From the NCBI RefSeq assembly GCF_026914185.1, contig NC_070558.1:6519501-6583500 (forward strand): DNA of 64,000 nucleotides, in the 5' to 3' direction. Under the pieces are notes generated by a model that worked only from the letters and a program-made list of their open reading frames with translations, made no database searches and was not told where the DNA came from. A program made the translations under genes and the position numbers. Positions 45,170 through 54,973 of this stretch are shown piece after piece. Every line of letters starts with the position of its first letter. Position 1 is the first letter of the stretch. Source of the stretch: Puccinia triticina (lineage: Eukaryota; Basidiomycota; Pucciniomycetes; Pucciniales; Pucciniaceae).

Positions 45170-48100
45170 GGTCAGGAAAGTCCTCGCGGGAGTAAAACCT
45201 TTTTACTTGATCCGCGGCAAAACACCCTTTCAATTCCGTGCCGTCGAGTTCCGCTAAGACGTAGGAACCTCCAAGAACCTGTTTCACGATGCGGTAGGGG
45301 CCGTTCCAACGGTGGGCAAACAACTGCCCCCACTGCGTCTCCAAAGACCTGTTGAAAGCAAGAACTCAATCGCCAGGCTTGAGAGGTTCTCGAACCCTCG
45401 CCGCGTTCTTCTCTTCCCAATAGCGCAAGGAGTCGCCCCGCGCGTCCATCAGCTTCTTGTAAGCAATCCCACGAGTCTCCTCGCTGCGCTCTAGTTGACG
45501 AGAGCGCGCAACGAGGAGGTCGGACGTGTCCTTCACCGCGTCCCAGTCGACGCCAAGATAGGATTCAATTTCGAGATCCAGAGGAAGCACTGCGCGCTGG
45601 CCAAAAACGATCTCATAGGGAGAGTAGCCGGTCGTCCTCTTGGTGGAGATCCGGTCGGAAAAAAGCACAAGGGGCAAGTACTTGCGACAATTCTTTCCGC
45701 TCTCGCCGGCCAGCTTTACCAAGGCAGATTTGAGGGGTCCATGGCCACGCTCTACCATGCCCTGTCCTTCGGGATAATAAGGAGTAGAGACACGGTGCTG
45801 GCCCGGGAGCTCGCGCAGCATCTCGGCCAACGCGCCGCCAAACTCGGATCCACCGTCTGTTGAATAAGAGCGCGCTAGTCCATAGCGCATCGTCCAGTTC
45901 TCCTGCAGAAAAGCCGCAACTGCCTCCGAAGTGAGATTATTCAGGATCTTGGCTTTGACCCACCCTGAGAAGTCGTCGCGAGCCACGATCAGATATTTAG
46001 CGCCGCTAGCCTTGAGATGAACTGCGTCCATCGAAACGCGCCCGAAAACCGTTGATTCTCCGGTTGGGTACCGCAGCTCTTGAGGGCGCCTGAGGTCTTT
46101 CTTCTGGCAAGCCTCACAGCTCCGACACCAACGCACCACAGATTGCTTGAGAGCCGGCCACCAGAAGCGCTCCGAAACACGTCGATAGGTCTCCGCGGTG
46201 CCACGGTGGCCCAAGTTCTCGTGAAGCTTACACAGAATCGCGTCTTGCTTAGCTGGAATGGTTACGACGATGCGCGACAACGGACTGCTGCGCTTCATGA
46301 GACGACCTGCTTGCAGAAAGAAATCCACAGATCTGCGCTTCAAAGCGCGAAACTCCTGCGCGTCTGAGCCATCGGGCCGGGCCAAAGTCGCCAGGAAGAT
46401 CTCCATCCGTCGCCAAAAACCTTCTTGGTATCCAGAATAGCCTGAAGCCGTATCCACGGAAAAGGAAAGAAGAGGTCTAATCGCCGGCAAGTCCTCGTCA
46501 AACTCTGAAGAGGGAGGATCTGAGTCTTCGTCGCCTTGAGGGCGGCGGGAGAGACCGTCCGGCATGGTGAAGGATTTACCCGGGCGGTGGACAATGTCAA
46601 AGGAAAAGAGTTGGATGAAAGCCACCCAGCGCGTCATCGGCGCGTTGGGGAGGCTTGGCGCGTTGATCATTTGAATAAGGGACTGCGCGTCGACTTGGAG
46701 CTCGAAATGCTGCCCCCATAAAATGGTTTGAAGCTTCTTGAGCATCCTCGCGACGCCGCATAACTCCAGTTTTGATTGGGAGTACCTCGACTCCACGTCG
46801 GAAAACAGCAAGGACTCGTAAAGAGCCGGCCGGTCCAATCCATTCGAGTCTTCCTGGGAGAGGACCGCGCCTGCCGCATGAAAGCTAGAATCCACCGCAA
46901 GCTTGATTCTTCCCGCCTCCGGTCCGTAATTGATCTTGACGAGAACAATGTCCCTCCCCACAATGAGCTTCAGCTCCTCAAACGCGTCCTCACAATCGGA
47001 AGTCCAAAGAAATTCGATGTCCTTGCGCGTCAGGCGGCGAAGTGGCAAACAGAGTTGAGACAGGGAGGGAATGAAGATCCTAACGTACACAACCACGCCC
47101 AAAAACCCGCGCACCTCCGTCGCATTAGCCGGGGTTGGCCAAGAGAGGATTTTGTTGACTTTGCTCTTCGCCATACGACGGCCCGCCTTGCACACTACGT
47201 GGCCCACAATCTCCAAGGCAGGCACGCACGCCGCGAGCTTCGACACCGACACAGTCAACCCAGATTCTTCGATTCTGAACAAAATGCGCTCCAAGGTTTC
47301 GGCGTATTCCCAGATGAAGCGCCGGATTCCGGGGTGCCAGTCTAAGACTTCATTCTCATAATCTGACGCTGGGCCTTTGATTCCACCGTCATCGATAAAA
47401 ATACCCGCGTGCTCCGGGATTTTGTCTTGAAGAATCCAGACCATTTGTGCCTGATACACCGCAACAGAATTCGTTGCCCCCTGAGGGAGCCGGGTGAGCT
47501 GGAACCTTCCGAGCGGTGTATCAAACGTCGTGAGTGGCCTTGAGATCGGATGCAGTGCGCGCTCGTCGTAGCCGCCCATGATGTCGCCGAGGCCGTAGCA
47601 AGCGCGGCCAGAAAAGGATTTTACAAATTCTTCAGTGGCCGGAGGAACGCCGGCATCTTGAATCGTGACTTTATTTAACGGCTGAAGGTCGTGGACTATC
47701 CGCAGCTTGCCGTTGCCTTTGAGCACACAGAACACAGGACTCGTGTAGCTTGACGTAGATTGTTCGTAGAGGCCGTTGCGGACACGCTCGCGGATGATCT
47801 TCGTGTATTCTTCCATCTTAGCCGCAGGAATTGGGATCTTCCTCTTCTGCCAAGGTTCGTGCTCCACCACGGGTATGATGTAAGGCAGCCCGTATGACTC
47901 CTTGAGCAAACCGCGCTGAGACTCATTGAAAGCTATGGAGAGGTTTCTTTCTGCCAGCACGTTCTTGATGAGGTCCAATTCTGCCGAGTTTAGCCACCCC
48001 GGAGGACCGAAGTTGACTATTTGAAGACTCTGCTCCGTAACTCGCCCGCGTGGCACGAAGGGGCCGGCCAAGGAGCGCGAAAGACCGCGGTAAGGATCGC

Positions 48101-48473
48101 GAGCCAAAGGAGGGCGCTGCAGCGGAGGATTGAGACTTTGTGGCATGGGTTGATTCACCGGTTTGACCTTTCGCGCCACTGGTTTGTATTTCGCGGCGAA
48201 AGAGAGGAGTCCGCCCTCCTTCCATAATTCCACAAGCGCCTGTTGCGCGCAATGATTGAGTCCACATTCGAGAAGCCGCCAAGTCCGATGTTCCGCGCTG
48301 TCCTCGAAAGCTGCCTTCTCTGCAAAAGAGGGTCCAGACGAATGGGAGTGGCTCACGAGTGTGGCGCGTGGTAGGGCTTTCAAAGTTTGCGGAGCATCAC
48401 GCCTCGGAGGTGCACATTGGGAGGAACTTACTTCTACTCCTAATGGTCTCCACGGCGGTCCAAACTCCACCAC
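45162..48473 (-). CDS. Gypsy Pol: reverse transcriptase, RNase H, integrase
   Basis: A long frame from 48473 is closed by TGA at 45366-45368 and then continues in the same frame for 67 codons to TAA at 45162. The intact part is 1035 residues. RT core: SSYTSPVFCVLKGNGKLRIV, LTRLPQGATNSV and the catalytic FIDD. RNase H: KLAVDSSFHAAGAVLSQ, SKLELCG, LQVDAQSL. Integrase: zinc finger with HENLGH and CRSCEAC, then the DDE residues in SMDAVH, STDGGSEF and GMVERGH. After the TGA comes the usual C-terminal ETQWGQLFAHRWNGPYRIVK. The protease is not here but in the gag frame. The TGA makes the C-terminal tail untranslated unless read through. Confidence 0.9.
48349..48436 (-). repeat. Internal 85-nt motif, copy C (pol N-terminus)
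   Basis: Minus strand GAAGTAAGTTCCTCCCAATG ... CTACCACGCGCCACACTCGTGAGCC (positions 48436 down to 48349). It overlaps the first 40-odd codons of the pol frame, which may therefore not be genuine protein. Confidence 0.7.
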
Positions 48474-48499
48474 ACCACCCTCACAATCCAGGGTCCAAG

Positions 48500-48710
48500 A
48501 AAATAGTTTAACCTCATTACAGAGGATCTTTAGTTTTTCCTCGTCGTGGAGGCTCGGGAGTTTAGGCTCATCGCGGAGTCAAACTAGATTACCCTCATTG
48601 CGGAGGACGTCACGAGACGTATCTAGTTTATGCTCATTCCGGAGACTAGACTGAGATGATCCGTTTCAAGGAGAATAGGGAAGTTTATTCTTGTTGCGGA
48701 GACGTGTCGG
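48500..48710. repeat. Degenerate tandem repeat, AGTTTA-CTCATT-CGGAG units
   Basis: Five or six imperfect units of about 30-45 bp sharing AGTTTA, CTCATT(A/G/C)CGGAG lie between pol and the solo LTR. No coding sense is apparent. Confidence 0.55.
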
Positions 48711-48758
48711 ATAGGGTGGAGCATCACCTGAAACCAGAGGAAAGTCCGAAGGATGCGG

Positions 48759-49535
48759 TGTGGTGGTCTAAATGGTAGTCAGCTTCAGATCCAAACTTCA
48801 AGATTAATCCTCAAGACCTCAAGACTTCCAATCTCTCAAGATTCACTCTGCAATACTCAAGACTCAGAGTTCATCTCCACCTCTCCTCATTTTCACCTCC
48901 TCAATTCTTTTCCCTTCTCTCCTACTCCTTTCCCTTTCTTGGTCCTAACACAGCTTGTGCTGTGGGTTTTATTCCTTGTCTTTGGTTTCTGATCTATTTC
49001 TTTTATTTTTCTGTTGGGTTTGTGTCATGTCTCTCTCATTTCCTATGCTGTGGTTTTCCCATTTTTCTACTCTATTTCTATCCTTCTGAGCTCTGTTGTG
49101 CTGTTCTGTTTTGATTCTGTTTTCTGTTTCCTTTTGTGTTCTTGTCTATTTGTGTTGTGTTGTGTGCGCGCGCACGGCGCGCAAGGAGATGATGAAATGT
49201 ATGTGACATGTTGTCTCCCTGAGTTCAAGTTCGCAGAACTTGGAGGAGGGGAGCGGCATGGCATTCTGATCCGCCATCTCGAGTCCAGAGTCTAGAATCC
49301 AGAGTCCAAGTCCCAAGAATCCAACTCCTTTCGACGAATCCCTCAAATCATCCCAGAATCCTCAACAAAACCGCCGCCGAGAATCCAACCCTCGGCGAAC
49401 TCTCAAAACCACCTCCACAACGCTATCACCTCGAATCTTCCGTCTCATCTTTCCGGACCGATCCGTGAGGGCAGTCACCCGACACCATTCCCCTCCCAGC
49501 GCTGCCGCCGGCCTAGCACCGGACGGAGCTCCATA
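48759..49535 (+). mobile_element. Solo LTR inside the Gypsy element, opposite orientation
   Basis: 777 bp starting TGTGGTGGTC and ending GGAGCTCCATA, bordered by GCGG on both sides (48755-48758 and 49536-49539). It is related to the inverted LTR-like copies at 17795-18720 and 19566-20395 through the GGTCCTAACACAGC block and the GCGCGCGCAC patch. It separates gag from pol. Confidence 0.75.
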
Positions 49536-49540
49536 GCGGG

Positions 49541-49626
49541 CGGCTCACGAATGTGGCTGAAGTAGAGTTTTTTACAAAGGCGGCGGTATCTTGCCCGGAG
49601 GTGCATAATTGGGAGGAACTTACTTT
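49541..49626 (-). repeat. Internal 85-nt motif, copy B (3' of gag)
   Basis: Minus strand AAAGTAAGTTCCTCCCAATT ... CTACTTCAGCCACATTCGTGAGCCG (49626 down to 49541), between the gag stop and the solo LTR. Confidence 0.7.
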
Positions 49627-49943
49627 CAGTTCTCCCTGCCTCCGTGGAACACCTATTTTCTCCTCGTCGCCTATTTGGCCTGATCTTGAATTGAATGAAG
49701 CGCCGCTTTGGCGCTTGTGAGAATTGAAGTGAGATGAGACGGAATGGAAAGACTGGGCCTTGAAATCGGACGCAATGTTTTTGGCTTTTTTGGGAGTTTT
49801 TTGCTGTTTTTGGATTTGCTGATTTTGAGAAGATGATAAGGAAAAGAAAGAAACCGAACCGTGAGCCTCTGAACTAATAGTTGGCTCCGCGACAGGACTG
49901 CGAGACTCTAAATTAAGTCCGCCGCTTTCCGAGCCAACCCGCT

Positions 49944-52070
49944 CTATAAAAAATGACGGCCCTCCACGGGATCGTCGCGCGCTTTCCCTTTGCGCGTCAA
50001 TATTGCCTTGCGACCGCCACCAGGAAAGTCACGCTCCCAGCGGCCAGAATCCACAGAACAAAGGGTCAGCTTGATTTTCCGACCATTAGCGTCCGGGAGG
50101 AGGATCTTCTCGCCCGTCTGACCAGAGAAGTCGAGCGTGACATCAAAATCCATGAGAAAGGGCCTTCCCAAGATGATGGGGCCGTCCACGCGCGTGATCC
50201 AAAAGTGGCAAGTGCCCACTATCAACTTCCCAATCCTAATGGGAACGTCTTCGGCGATGCCAACCAACTCGCACGCCTGATTGCCGATCCCATAAACCGC
50301 AGAGTTGAAGTTGACGCGAGGGCTTAGGTTAAGCTTTGATGCCTTCGCATCCGAGATCAAATTCAGCTGCGATCCTGAATCTACTAGAGGGGCGGCGTTC
50401 CCTTCGTCCTCTCCGAGCAAACAGGGTAAATACCCCAACGGACAGGAATACAACCAATTTTCTTCCTCTTGAGGCGGAGACTCTTCCAAAAGCGTCCCAG
50501 AATGAACCTTCAGATCCTCCGAACTGACTTCCACGCGGCGCTTCGAGACCCAACGTTTCATCCCATCAGCAACCGCCGGCGCGACGGCGCATAGCTCTGC
50601 AACCGTGACTGTCAACGGAAGATCGGAAATCTTTTGAAGCATACCCTCCACCGCCCGGGGATGGTCCTTGGCTATCCCTCTTTCAAATCTCACTCTTGAA
50701 GGGGCCCCGTCGGGTTTAGCGACGGCTGGCGAAGGCGCGGTTTCGGCCGGCACTGGCTGCGAAGGCTGGCTCGCCGGAGAGCGCTCGAAAAGCTCAGGCT
50801 CTTCGTCCATATCATCAGCTTCTGATCCGGAGTTAGGAGACGCCGCCTTCTTCGGGGTCTTCCTAGCGGCAGAAGCTGGAACTGCAGGGGCCTTGTAAGG
50901 TTTAGGCACCTTGTGCTTCTTGCGCGCCGGGTCGGATTGATAAGAGCTCGAAAAGGATTGAGATGACACCGCGGGGGGATACCAGGGATCCAAGGAGCCG
51001 CACGTGGCCCGATACTCCGTGGTCGCCGAACTAGACTGGGGTTGGAAAGATGCCACAACGTGGCGAATCGGTCGTGAAGCGTCGAAAGGAATCAAAGCGC
51101 CATTTGGGAGGAAGAAGTTGGTACCTTTTTGCTCCACCAGCTTCTCCTCCTTGTCTTTCTTGAGCTCGAAACAACGGGCAGTACCATGACCCTCGCGATG
51201 AAAGTAGTAACAAACCAGAGGTCCACGCGATCCCGACGGCGCAGCAGCGGCGGAAGACGAAACTGAAAGCTCCTTCTTCAGCCGCTGCTCGAAAGACTGG
51301 AGCATGCGAGACAGGTCGTCCACCGTGGCCGGCGCCTGAGACTGAACCGGGGCATCCTTAGGTCGCCGATCGGCCTCCATCTTCTTCATAATCTCGTTGG
51401 ACTCCTTGAAACCCGTCGCAACCGGTGCCGAAGCTAGCGGCTTGACCTGCTCCGAAGTGAAAGCTACCTCCTCCTCCATTTCTGAGGAAGCTGCCGCGCG
51501 AAGCTCCTTGAGCGCGGGAAGAAGGTAACGCCCATCCAGAGTTTTCGCCATCTTCTTTTCCTTGATGAGGTGAGACTTGATCCTCTGCTGAAAACCGGAA
51601 GAGAACGAAAAGAAAAAGAAGTCGACCGCCAAATCTTCGGACAACAGATGCGCATACCGGATCAGATAGGAAAGGATGACGTCGAAAGTGGACTTAAAAG
51701 ACCGGTAATCCTCGAGGTTTGAGATTCCCTCCTTAGCGACCCACGTGTCCTTAAGGGTTTGCAGATGGGCGACCGTGTATCGCACCACGTCCACCTGCCC
51801 CCACTGTTCCATCATCTGTGCCTTGAGAGTGGGCCACGACTTGCTCGTGTATCCGCTCATATCCCAAAAAGCGTCCTGAATATCCTCGCTCCCAAGAAAG
51901 GACGGAATCTGGAGGACCATATCCTCTTCGGAAGCGCCGTCTAGATTTGCGGCCAGTTCATATTGACAAAGGAAGGCTTCAACCCTTGTTCCAACGAACT
52001 TCAACGCACGGTCTTGGGGCTTGATCTTTACCATTCGACTGGTGGAAGGGGCTGCGGGCGCGTCTGCCAT
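49944..52070 (-). CDS. Gypsy Gag with aspartic protease
   Basis: 708 residues. The gag capsid-like part is residues about 20-215 (for example SKSWPTLKAQMMEQWGQVDV and YRSFKSTFDVILSYLIRYAH). A zinc-knuckle position reads CYYFHREGHGTARC near residue 287, where the second Cys of CCHC is Phe, so zinc binding is probably lost. A Pro/Ser-rich, basic linker follows. The C-terminal third holds a retropepsin-like domain: PLVDSGSQLNLIS with the catalytic DSG, and PIILGRPFL. The frame is otherwise open. It lies directly after the primer site and motif copy A and would be the first product of the element. Confidence 0.88.
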   Translation of the reverse strand: MADAPAAPSTSRMVKIKPQDRALKFVGTRVEAFLCQYELAANLDGASEEDMVLQIPSFLGSEDIQDAFWDMSGYTSKSWPTLKAQMMEQWGQVDVVRYTVAHLQTLKDTWVAKEGISNLEDYRSFKSTFDVILSYLIRYAHLLSEDLAVDFFFFSFSSGFQQRIKSHLIKEKKMAKTLDGRYLLPALKELRAAASSEMEEEVAFTSEQVKPLASAPVATGFKESNEIMKKMEADRRPKDAPVQSQAPATVDDLSRMLQSFEQRLKKELSVSSSAAAAPSGSRGPLVCYYFHREGHGTARCFELKKDKEEKLVEQKGTNFFLPNGALIPFDASRPIRHVVASFQPQSSSATTEYRATCGSLDPWYPPAVSSQSFSSSYQSDPARKKHKVPKPYKAPAVPASAARKTPKKAASPNSGSEADDMDEEPELFERSPASQPSQPVPAETAPSPAVAKPDGAPSRVRFERGIAKDHPRAVEGMLQKISDLPLTVTVAELCAVAPAVADGMKRWVSKRRVEVSSEDLKVHSGTLLEESPPQEEENWLYSCPLGYLPCLLGEDEGNAAPLVDSGSQLNLISDAKASKLNLSPRVNFNSAVYGIGNQACELVGIAEDVPIRIGKLIVGTCHFWITRVDGPIILGRPFLMDFDVTLDFSGQTGEKILLPDANGRKIKLTLCSVDSGRWERDFPGGGRKAILTRKGKARDDPVEGRHFL

Positions 52071-52123
52071 GCCAAAACAAAAAGATCTGGGATTTGATTT
52101 GAAGAAAGAAAACGAGTCCGGTG

Positions 52124-52205
52124 CGGCTCACAGACGTGGCAGATGTAATGCTTTGACGGCGTGTAGTAGAACCCTGGAGGTGCACAATTGGGAGGACTTA
52201 CTTTT
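52124..52205 (-). repeat. Internal 85-nt motif, copy A (5' of gag)
   Basis: Minus strand AAAAGTAAGTCCTCCCAATT ... CTGCCACGTCTGTGAGCCGC (52205 down to 52124), in the leader between primer site and gag start. Confidence 0.7.
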
Positions 52206-52328
52206 GCTCCCTTGCGCCTCCACCGCTGAACACTAAAAAAAAAAGAAAAAGAAAACAAGAGAGAAACGGGACAAGAATTATTGCTCAGTGAAAGAGCAGG
52301 ACTGGTGACCGCCAAGCGTCTCAAAATC

Positions 52329-52387
52329 CCGTAGAGACGAGACTGTAAATCTTGAGGTCGCTGGTTTGATCCCGGCTCGGGGGACCA
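52329..52387 (+). other. Primer-binding site extended to a mature tRNA-Tyr copy
   Basis: The plus strand (antisense of the element) reads as the 3' part of tRNA-Tyr(GUA) including CCA, two bases from the 5' LTR. The anticodon arm is CGAGA-CTGTAAA-TCTTG, the variable loop AGGTC, the T arm GCTGG-TTTGATC-CCGGC, and then TCGGGGGA-CCA. The normal 18-nt primer site would end at the T loop. Here similarity continues through the anticodon arm to the D stem (GTAGAG). The anticodon loop is uninterrupted, whereas eukaryotic tRNA-Tyr genes normally have an intron there, so a mature tRNA seems to be the source. Confidence 0.78.
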
Positions 52388-52389
52388 AA

Positions 52390-53193
52390 TGTGGAACTCC
52401 GACCGGTGCTGGGCTGTCGGCAGTTACTGGAAGGGAGAGTTGCGCTGTGCGCTGCCTTCGTGGTGATCCGGAAAAGAGTCGTGGATTCGAGTTATAGCTT
52501 TGAGGGGGGGGGATTTATGTTGAGAGGCGACGAGGTTTAGATCCTCGTCGGCGGTGGTTTGTGTTGAAAGATCAGGGGAAAAGAAGTGATTTCGGAAGGG
52601 AACCGGCGTTAGGGGCCAGAAGGGAAGTTGTGATCAGGGAGAGGGTTTTGCGACTCCGGACTCGGCGGCTGAGAGCTTGAAACTCAGAAGGCACGCGGGG
52701 AAGTGATCAATAAGCTTTTTGATATCTATTTGCTGGGACTCGGGGTTGCGATGGATGATCTGAGATGAAAATTATGGTTCAGACGAAGTCCCTCCCGCCC
52801 CCCATCCTCTAAGTTCGAGCTGAACTCAGAGTCTGGGGACTGTGGCATGCTGCGGACAAGTCATCATACACCCGCGCGCACAAGCGCGCAACAACAACAA
52901 CAACAGAAGAAAAAGAAGCAAGAAACAACAGCAACAGAAGAAAACCAAACCTCCGCATAACAAAAACCTTTCCAACGCGCGCCTTTTAGAAATAGAAGAA
53001 CATAAGATAGAAAAAGAAAATGAAAAGCAACAAACAAACACAAAAGAAACCAAGGCCTAATCCTGAAACGTCTTGAGGATTCCACCACGCGTGACGCGCG
53101 CTAATTGACCTTGACGCCCATGAGTTGATGTCTTGATGGCTGAAAAGTTGAGGGATCCACTGCGCCATGGGCGCCACGAAAAAAGTCACCACA
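52390..53193 (-). repeat. 5' LTR of the Gypsy element
   Basis: 804 bp, partner of 44148-44951. In element orientation it is followed by a 2-base spacer and the primer-binding site. Confidence 0.92.
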
Positions 53194-53304
53194 CCGCCAT
53201 AGCTCAATCGTTTGTTCCTTTGGTCATTGGGTGTAAGTTTTTCTGTGTCTTGATTCTTCCCGGGTTGAAATCTCACTGACATGACAATTTGGTGAGGATA
53301 GAAA

Positions 53305-54434
53305 ATGGGTTACCGGAAATATTTGCCAGAAGTCAAATACGATGTGGTCAGCCAAGCCATCGAAGGGAAGAGTCTAGCCGATATCAACAACTTGTTGGGG
53401 ACTACAATCAGCCCGGATTCACTTTACCGATGGAAGAGTTTGTATGAGAGAACCCAAGCTGTTGTGTGTGACCCTGCAACTTATCTGCAAAGAGGACGTC
53501 CATTCGAATTAGATGCCGACCACTTAGAGTTCATCAAAGGATTAGTTGCTGACAAGCCATCAATCTACGCGGACAAGATCCAGAGCAGCTTGGCCGAAAA
53601 TCATGGCGTCATGGTGTCCGTTACAACAATCTTGACCACGCTCCATGCCCGCTTGAACATGTCAAAAAAGACAATGCGCACAGTCCATCCAAAACAAGAC
53701 AAATGGGAGCGGGCCCATTATATCTATCAGGTTGGAGCAGTGCCAACAAACTGTCTCGTATTTACAGGTGAGCTTCCGTTCCATCTCACTATCCTTCAGA
53801 TGCAACAACAATCTGATTTGATTATCATCCTCCTCAGACGAGTCAGGAGTGTGCCTGGAGGTCGTCCAAAGGACTCGAGGATGGGCTCTGGTTGGTGAGC
53901 AAACCCCAAGAGTTCCACGCGAGCGAAGCACCCATCAATTCAACATAGTCCCTGCAATTTCGACTTCCGGATTGGTCGCTCACATGGTGCAGGAGGAATC
54001 CATGGACCAACAATCTTTCCAGTTTTTCCTGGAAAATGTCCTCGTCAGCTTCTTTCTTGTTTCAGTTTCAGTGAGAGCTTCACATTCTGATAAGAATTTT
54101 TCCTTTCATCGGCCAGATTCCTTCCATGAATCCCTTTCCGCAGCCCAACAGTGTCCTGGTCATGGACAATGCACAAATCCATCATAATGGAGATGTGGCC
54201 GATATTGTCAAGTCTGCCGGATGCCTTTTACTTTACTTACCAGCGTATTCACCCGACTTGAACCCCATTGAGAAGGCCTTCAGTGTCTACAAGTCAACTT
54301 TGAAGCGACACGAGGATTTACTTACCGGCAGTGAGGAGGACTTTGAGGTTATTGATGGCTTTATTCCACTGGTTTTCACTTCGGATCTGACCCAAAAGCT
54401 CTTCCGTGCATCTGGCTACGCTATTCAAAACTGA
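53305..54434 (+). CDS. IS630/Tc1-type DDE transposase, copy 2
   Basis: Exons 53305-53767, 53838-54043, 54117-54434, in phase, about 328 residues. N-terminus MGYRKYLPEVKYDVVSQAIE; catalytic Asp at VFT-D-ES (exon 1-2 joint), Asp in VLVMDNAQIHHNG, Glu in YSPDLNPIEKAF. All three introns and the DDE triad look intact. It is clearly diverged from copy 1, so the two belong to different subfamilies. It begins 112 bp right of the Gypsy insertion and ends LFRASGYAIQN. Confidence 0.85.
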
Positions 54435-54973
54435 TCAATCAAGGCTTGTTGTTTGTTTTTTTCTGCAATCCTTACAATACAAAATAACGTCTGCAATCCT
54501 TACAATACACGATAATGATATTGTTCCTCTGTTCTCAGCCTTGCTGTTTTTTCTCAACCTTGCTGTATTCTTGTCTCAATCATCTATCCTGTTTTCTCGA
54601 CCAAATCTCTTGCGTACACAAAGTATCGATACATCAGCTTGCGTCCTTAAGATGCAAGACATGAGGCTCTCATGTTCAGTCATGTGATGATCACCCCCAG
54701 ATTTGGACAACTCATTGCTCAGAAGGTTTTTTTTGTTTATGAATAGATTTTTTATTGCTTTTAATTTTGAAATTTAAAAGAAAACACTACAGGAAGTGAG
54801 ATACAGAGCCTGGGCCTTTTGGTGGGTTGTGCACGGTGATCTCTGGGTTATTAGCCTAAAACAAAATGGTCAGAATCATTATTGACAAATAATCCCTACA
54901 GATGAAATTGTAAAAGGCTACTTGCCATAGCTTGGGCCCAAAGGGCCACTCAATCATGAAAGAGGGCAATGAA
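54435..54973. other. Spacer after transposase copy 2
   Basis: AT-rich, no gene. A CAATCCTTACAATACA repeat occurs twice around 54465 and 54493. Confidence 0.45.

Larger units (their letters stand above)
44148..53193 (-). mobile_element. Gypsy LTR retrotransposon, 9.05 kb
   Basis: Minus-strand element with 804-bp LTRs at both ends that start TGTGG and end CCACA. A 4-bp duplication CCGC (44144-44147 and 53194-53197) marks the target. Reading on the minus strand the order is 5' LTR, tRNA-Tyr-type primer site, gag-protease, a foreign solo LTR, pol (RT, RNase H, integrase), 3' LTR. I count about eight differences between the LTRs, near 1%, so insertion is fairly recent. Defects are an in-frame TGA near the pol end, a lost Cys in the gag zinc knuckle, and the solo LTR between gag and pol. 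Confidence 0.9.
44000..54434 (+). mobile_element. Second IS630-type transposon: left end and transposase, right end not found
   Basis: A left terminus AAGGTTGCGGTTCCCCCCG follows TA at 43998-43999. It has the T-tract, CACCC layout of the 41458 element but a different sequence. Removing the Gypsy insertion (44148-53193) places this end about 250 bp before the ATG of the transposase at 53305, the same spacing as in copy 1. No matching right terminus is visible between 54434 and 56141, so the element is incomplete or recombined with the outer one. Confidence 0.55.

Noticed and set aside
48349..48473. Start of the pol frame as genuine protein
   Set aside because: These codons overlap a DNA motif found at three other non-coding places, so the true pol start is probably further inside.
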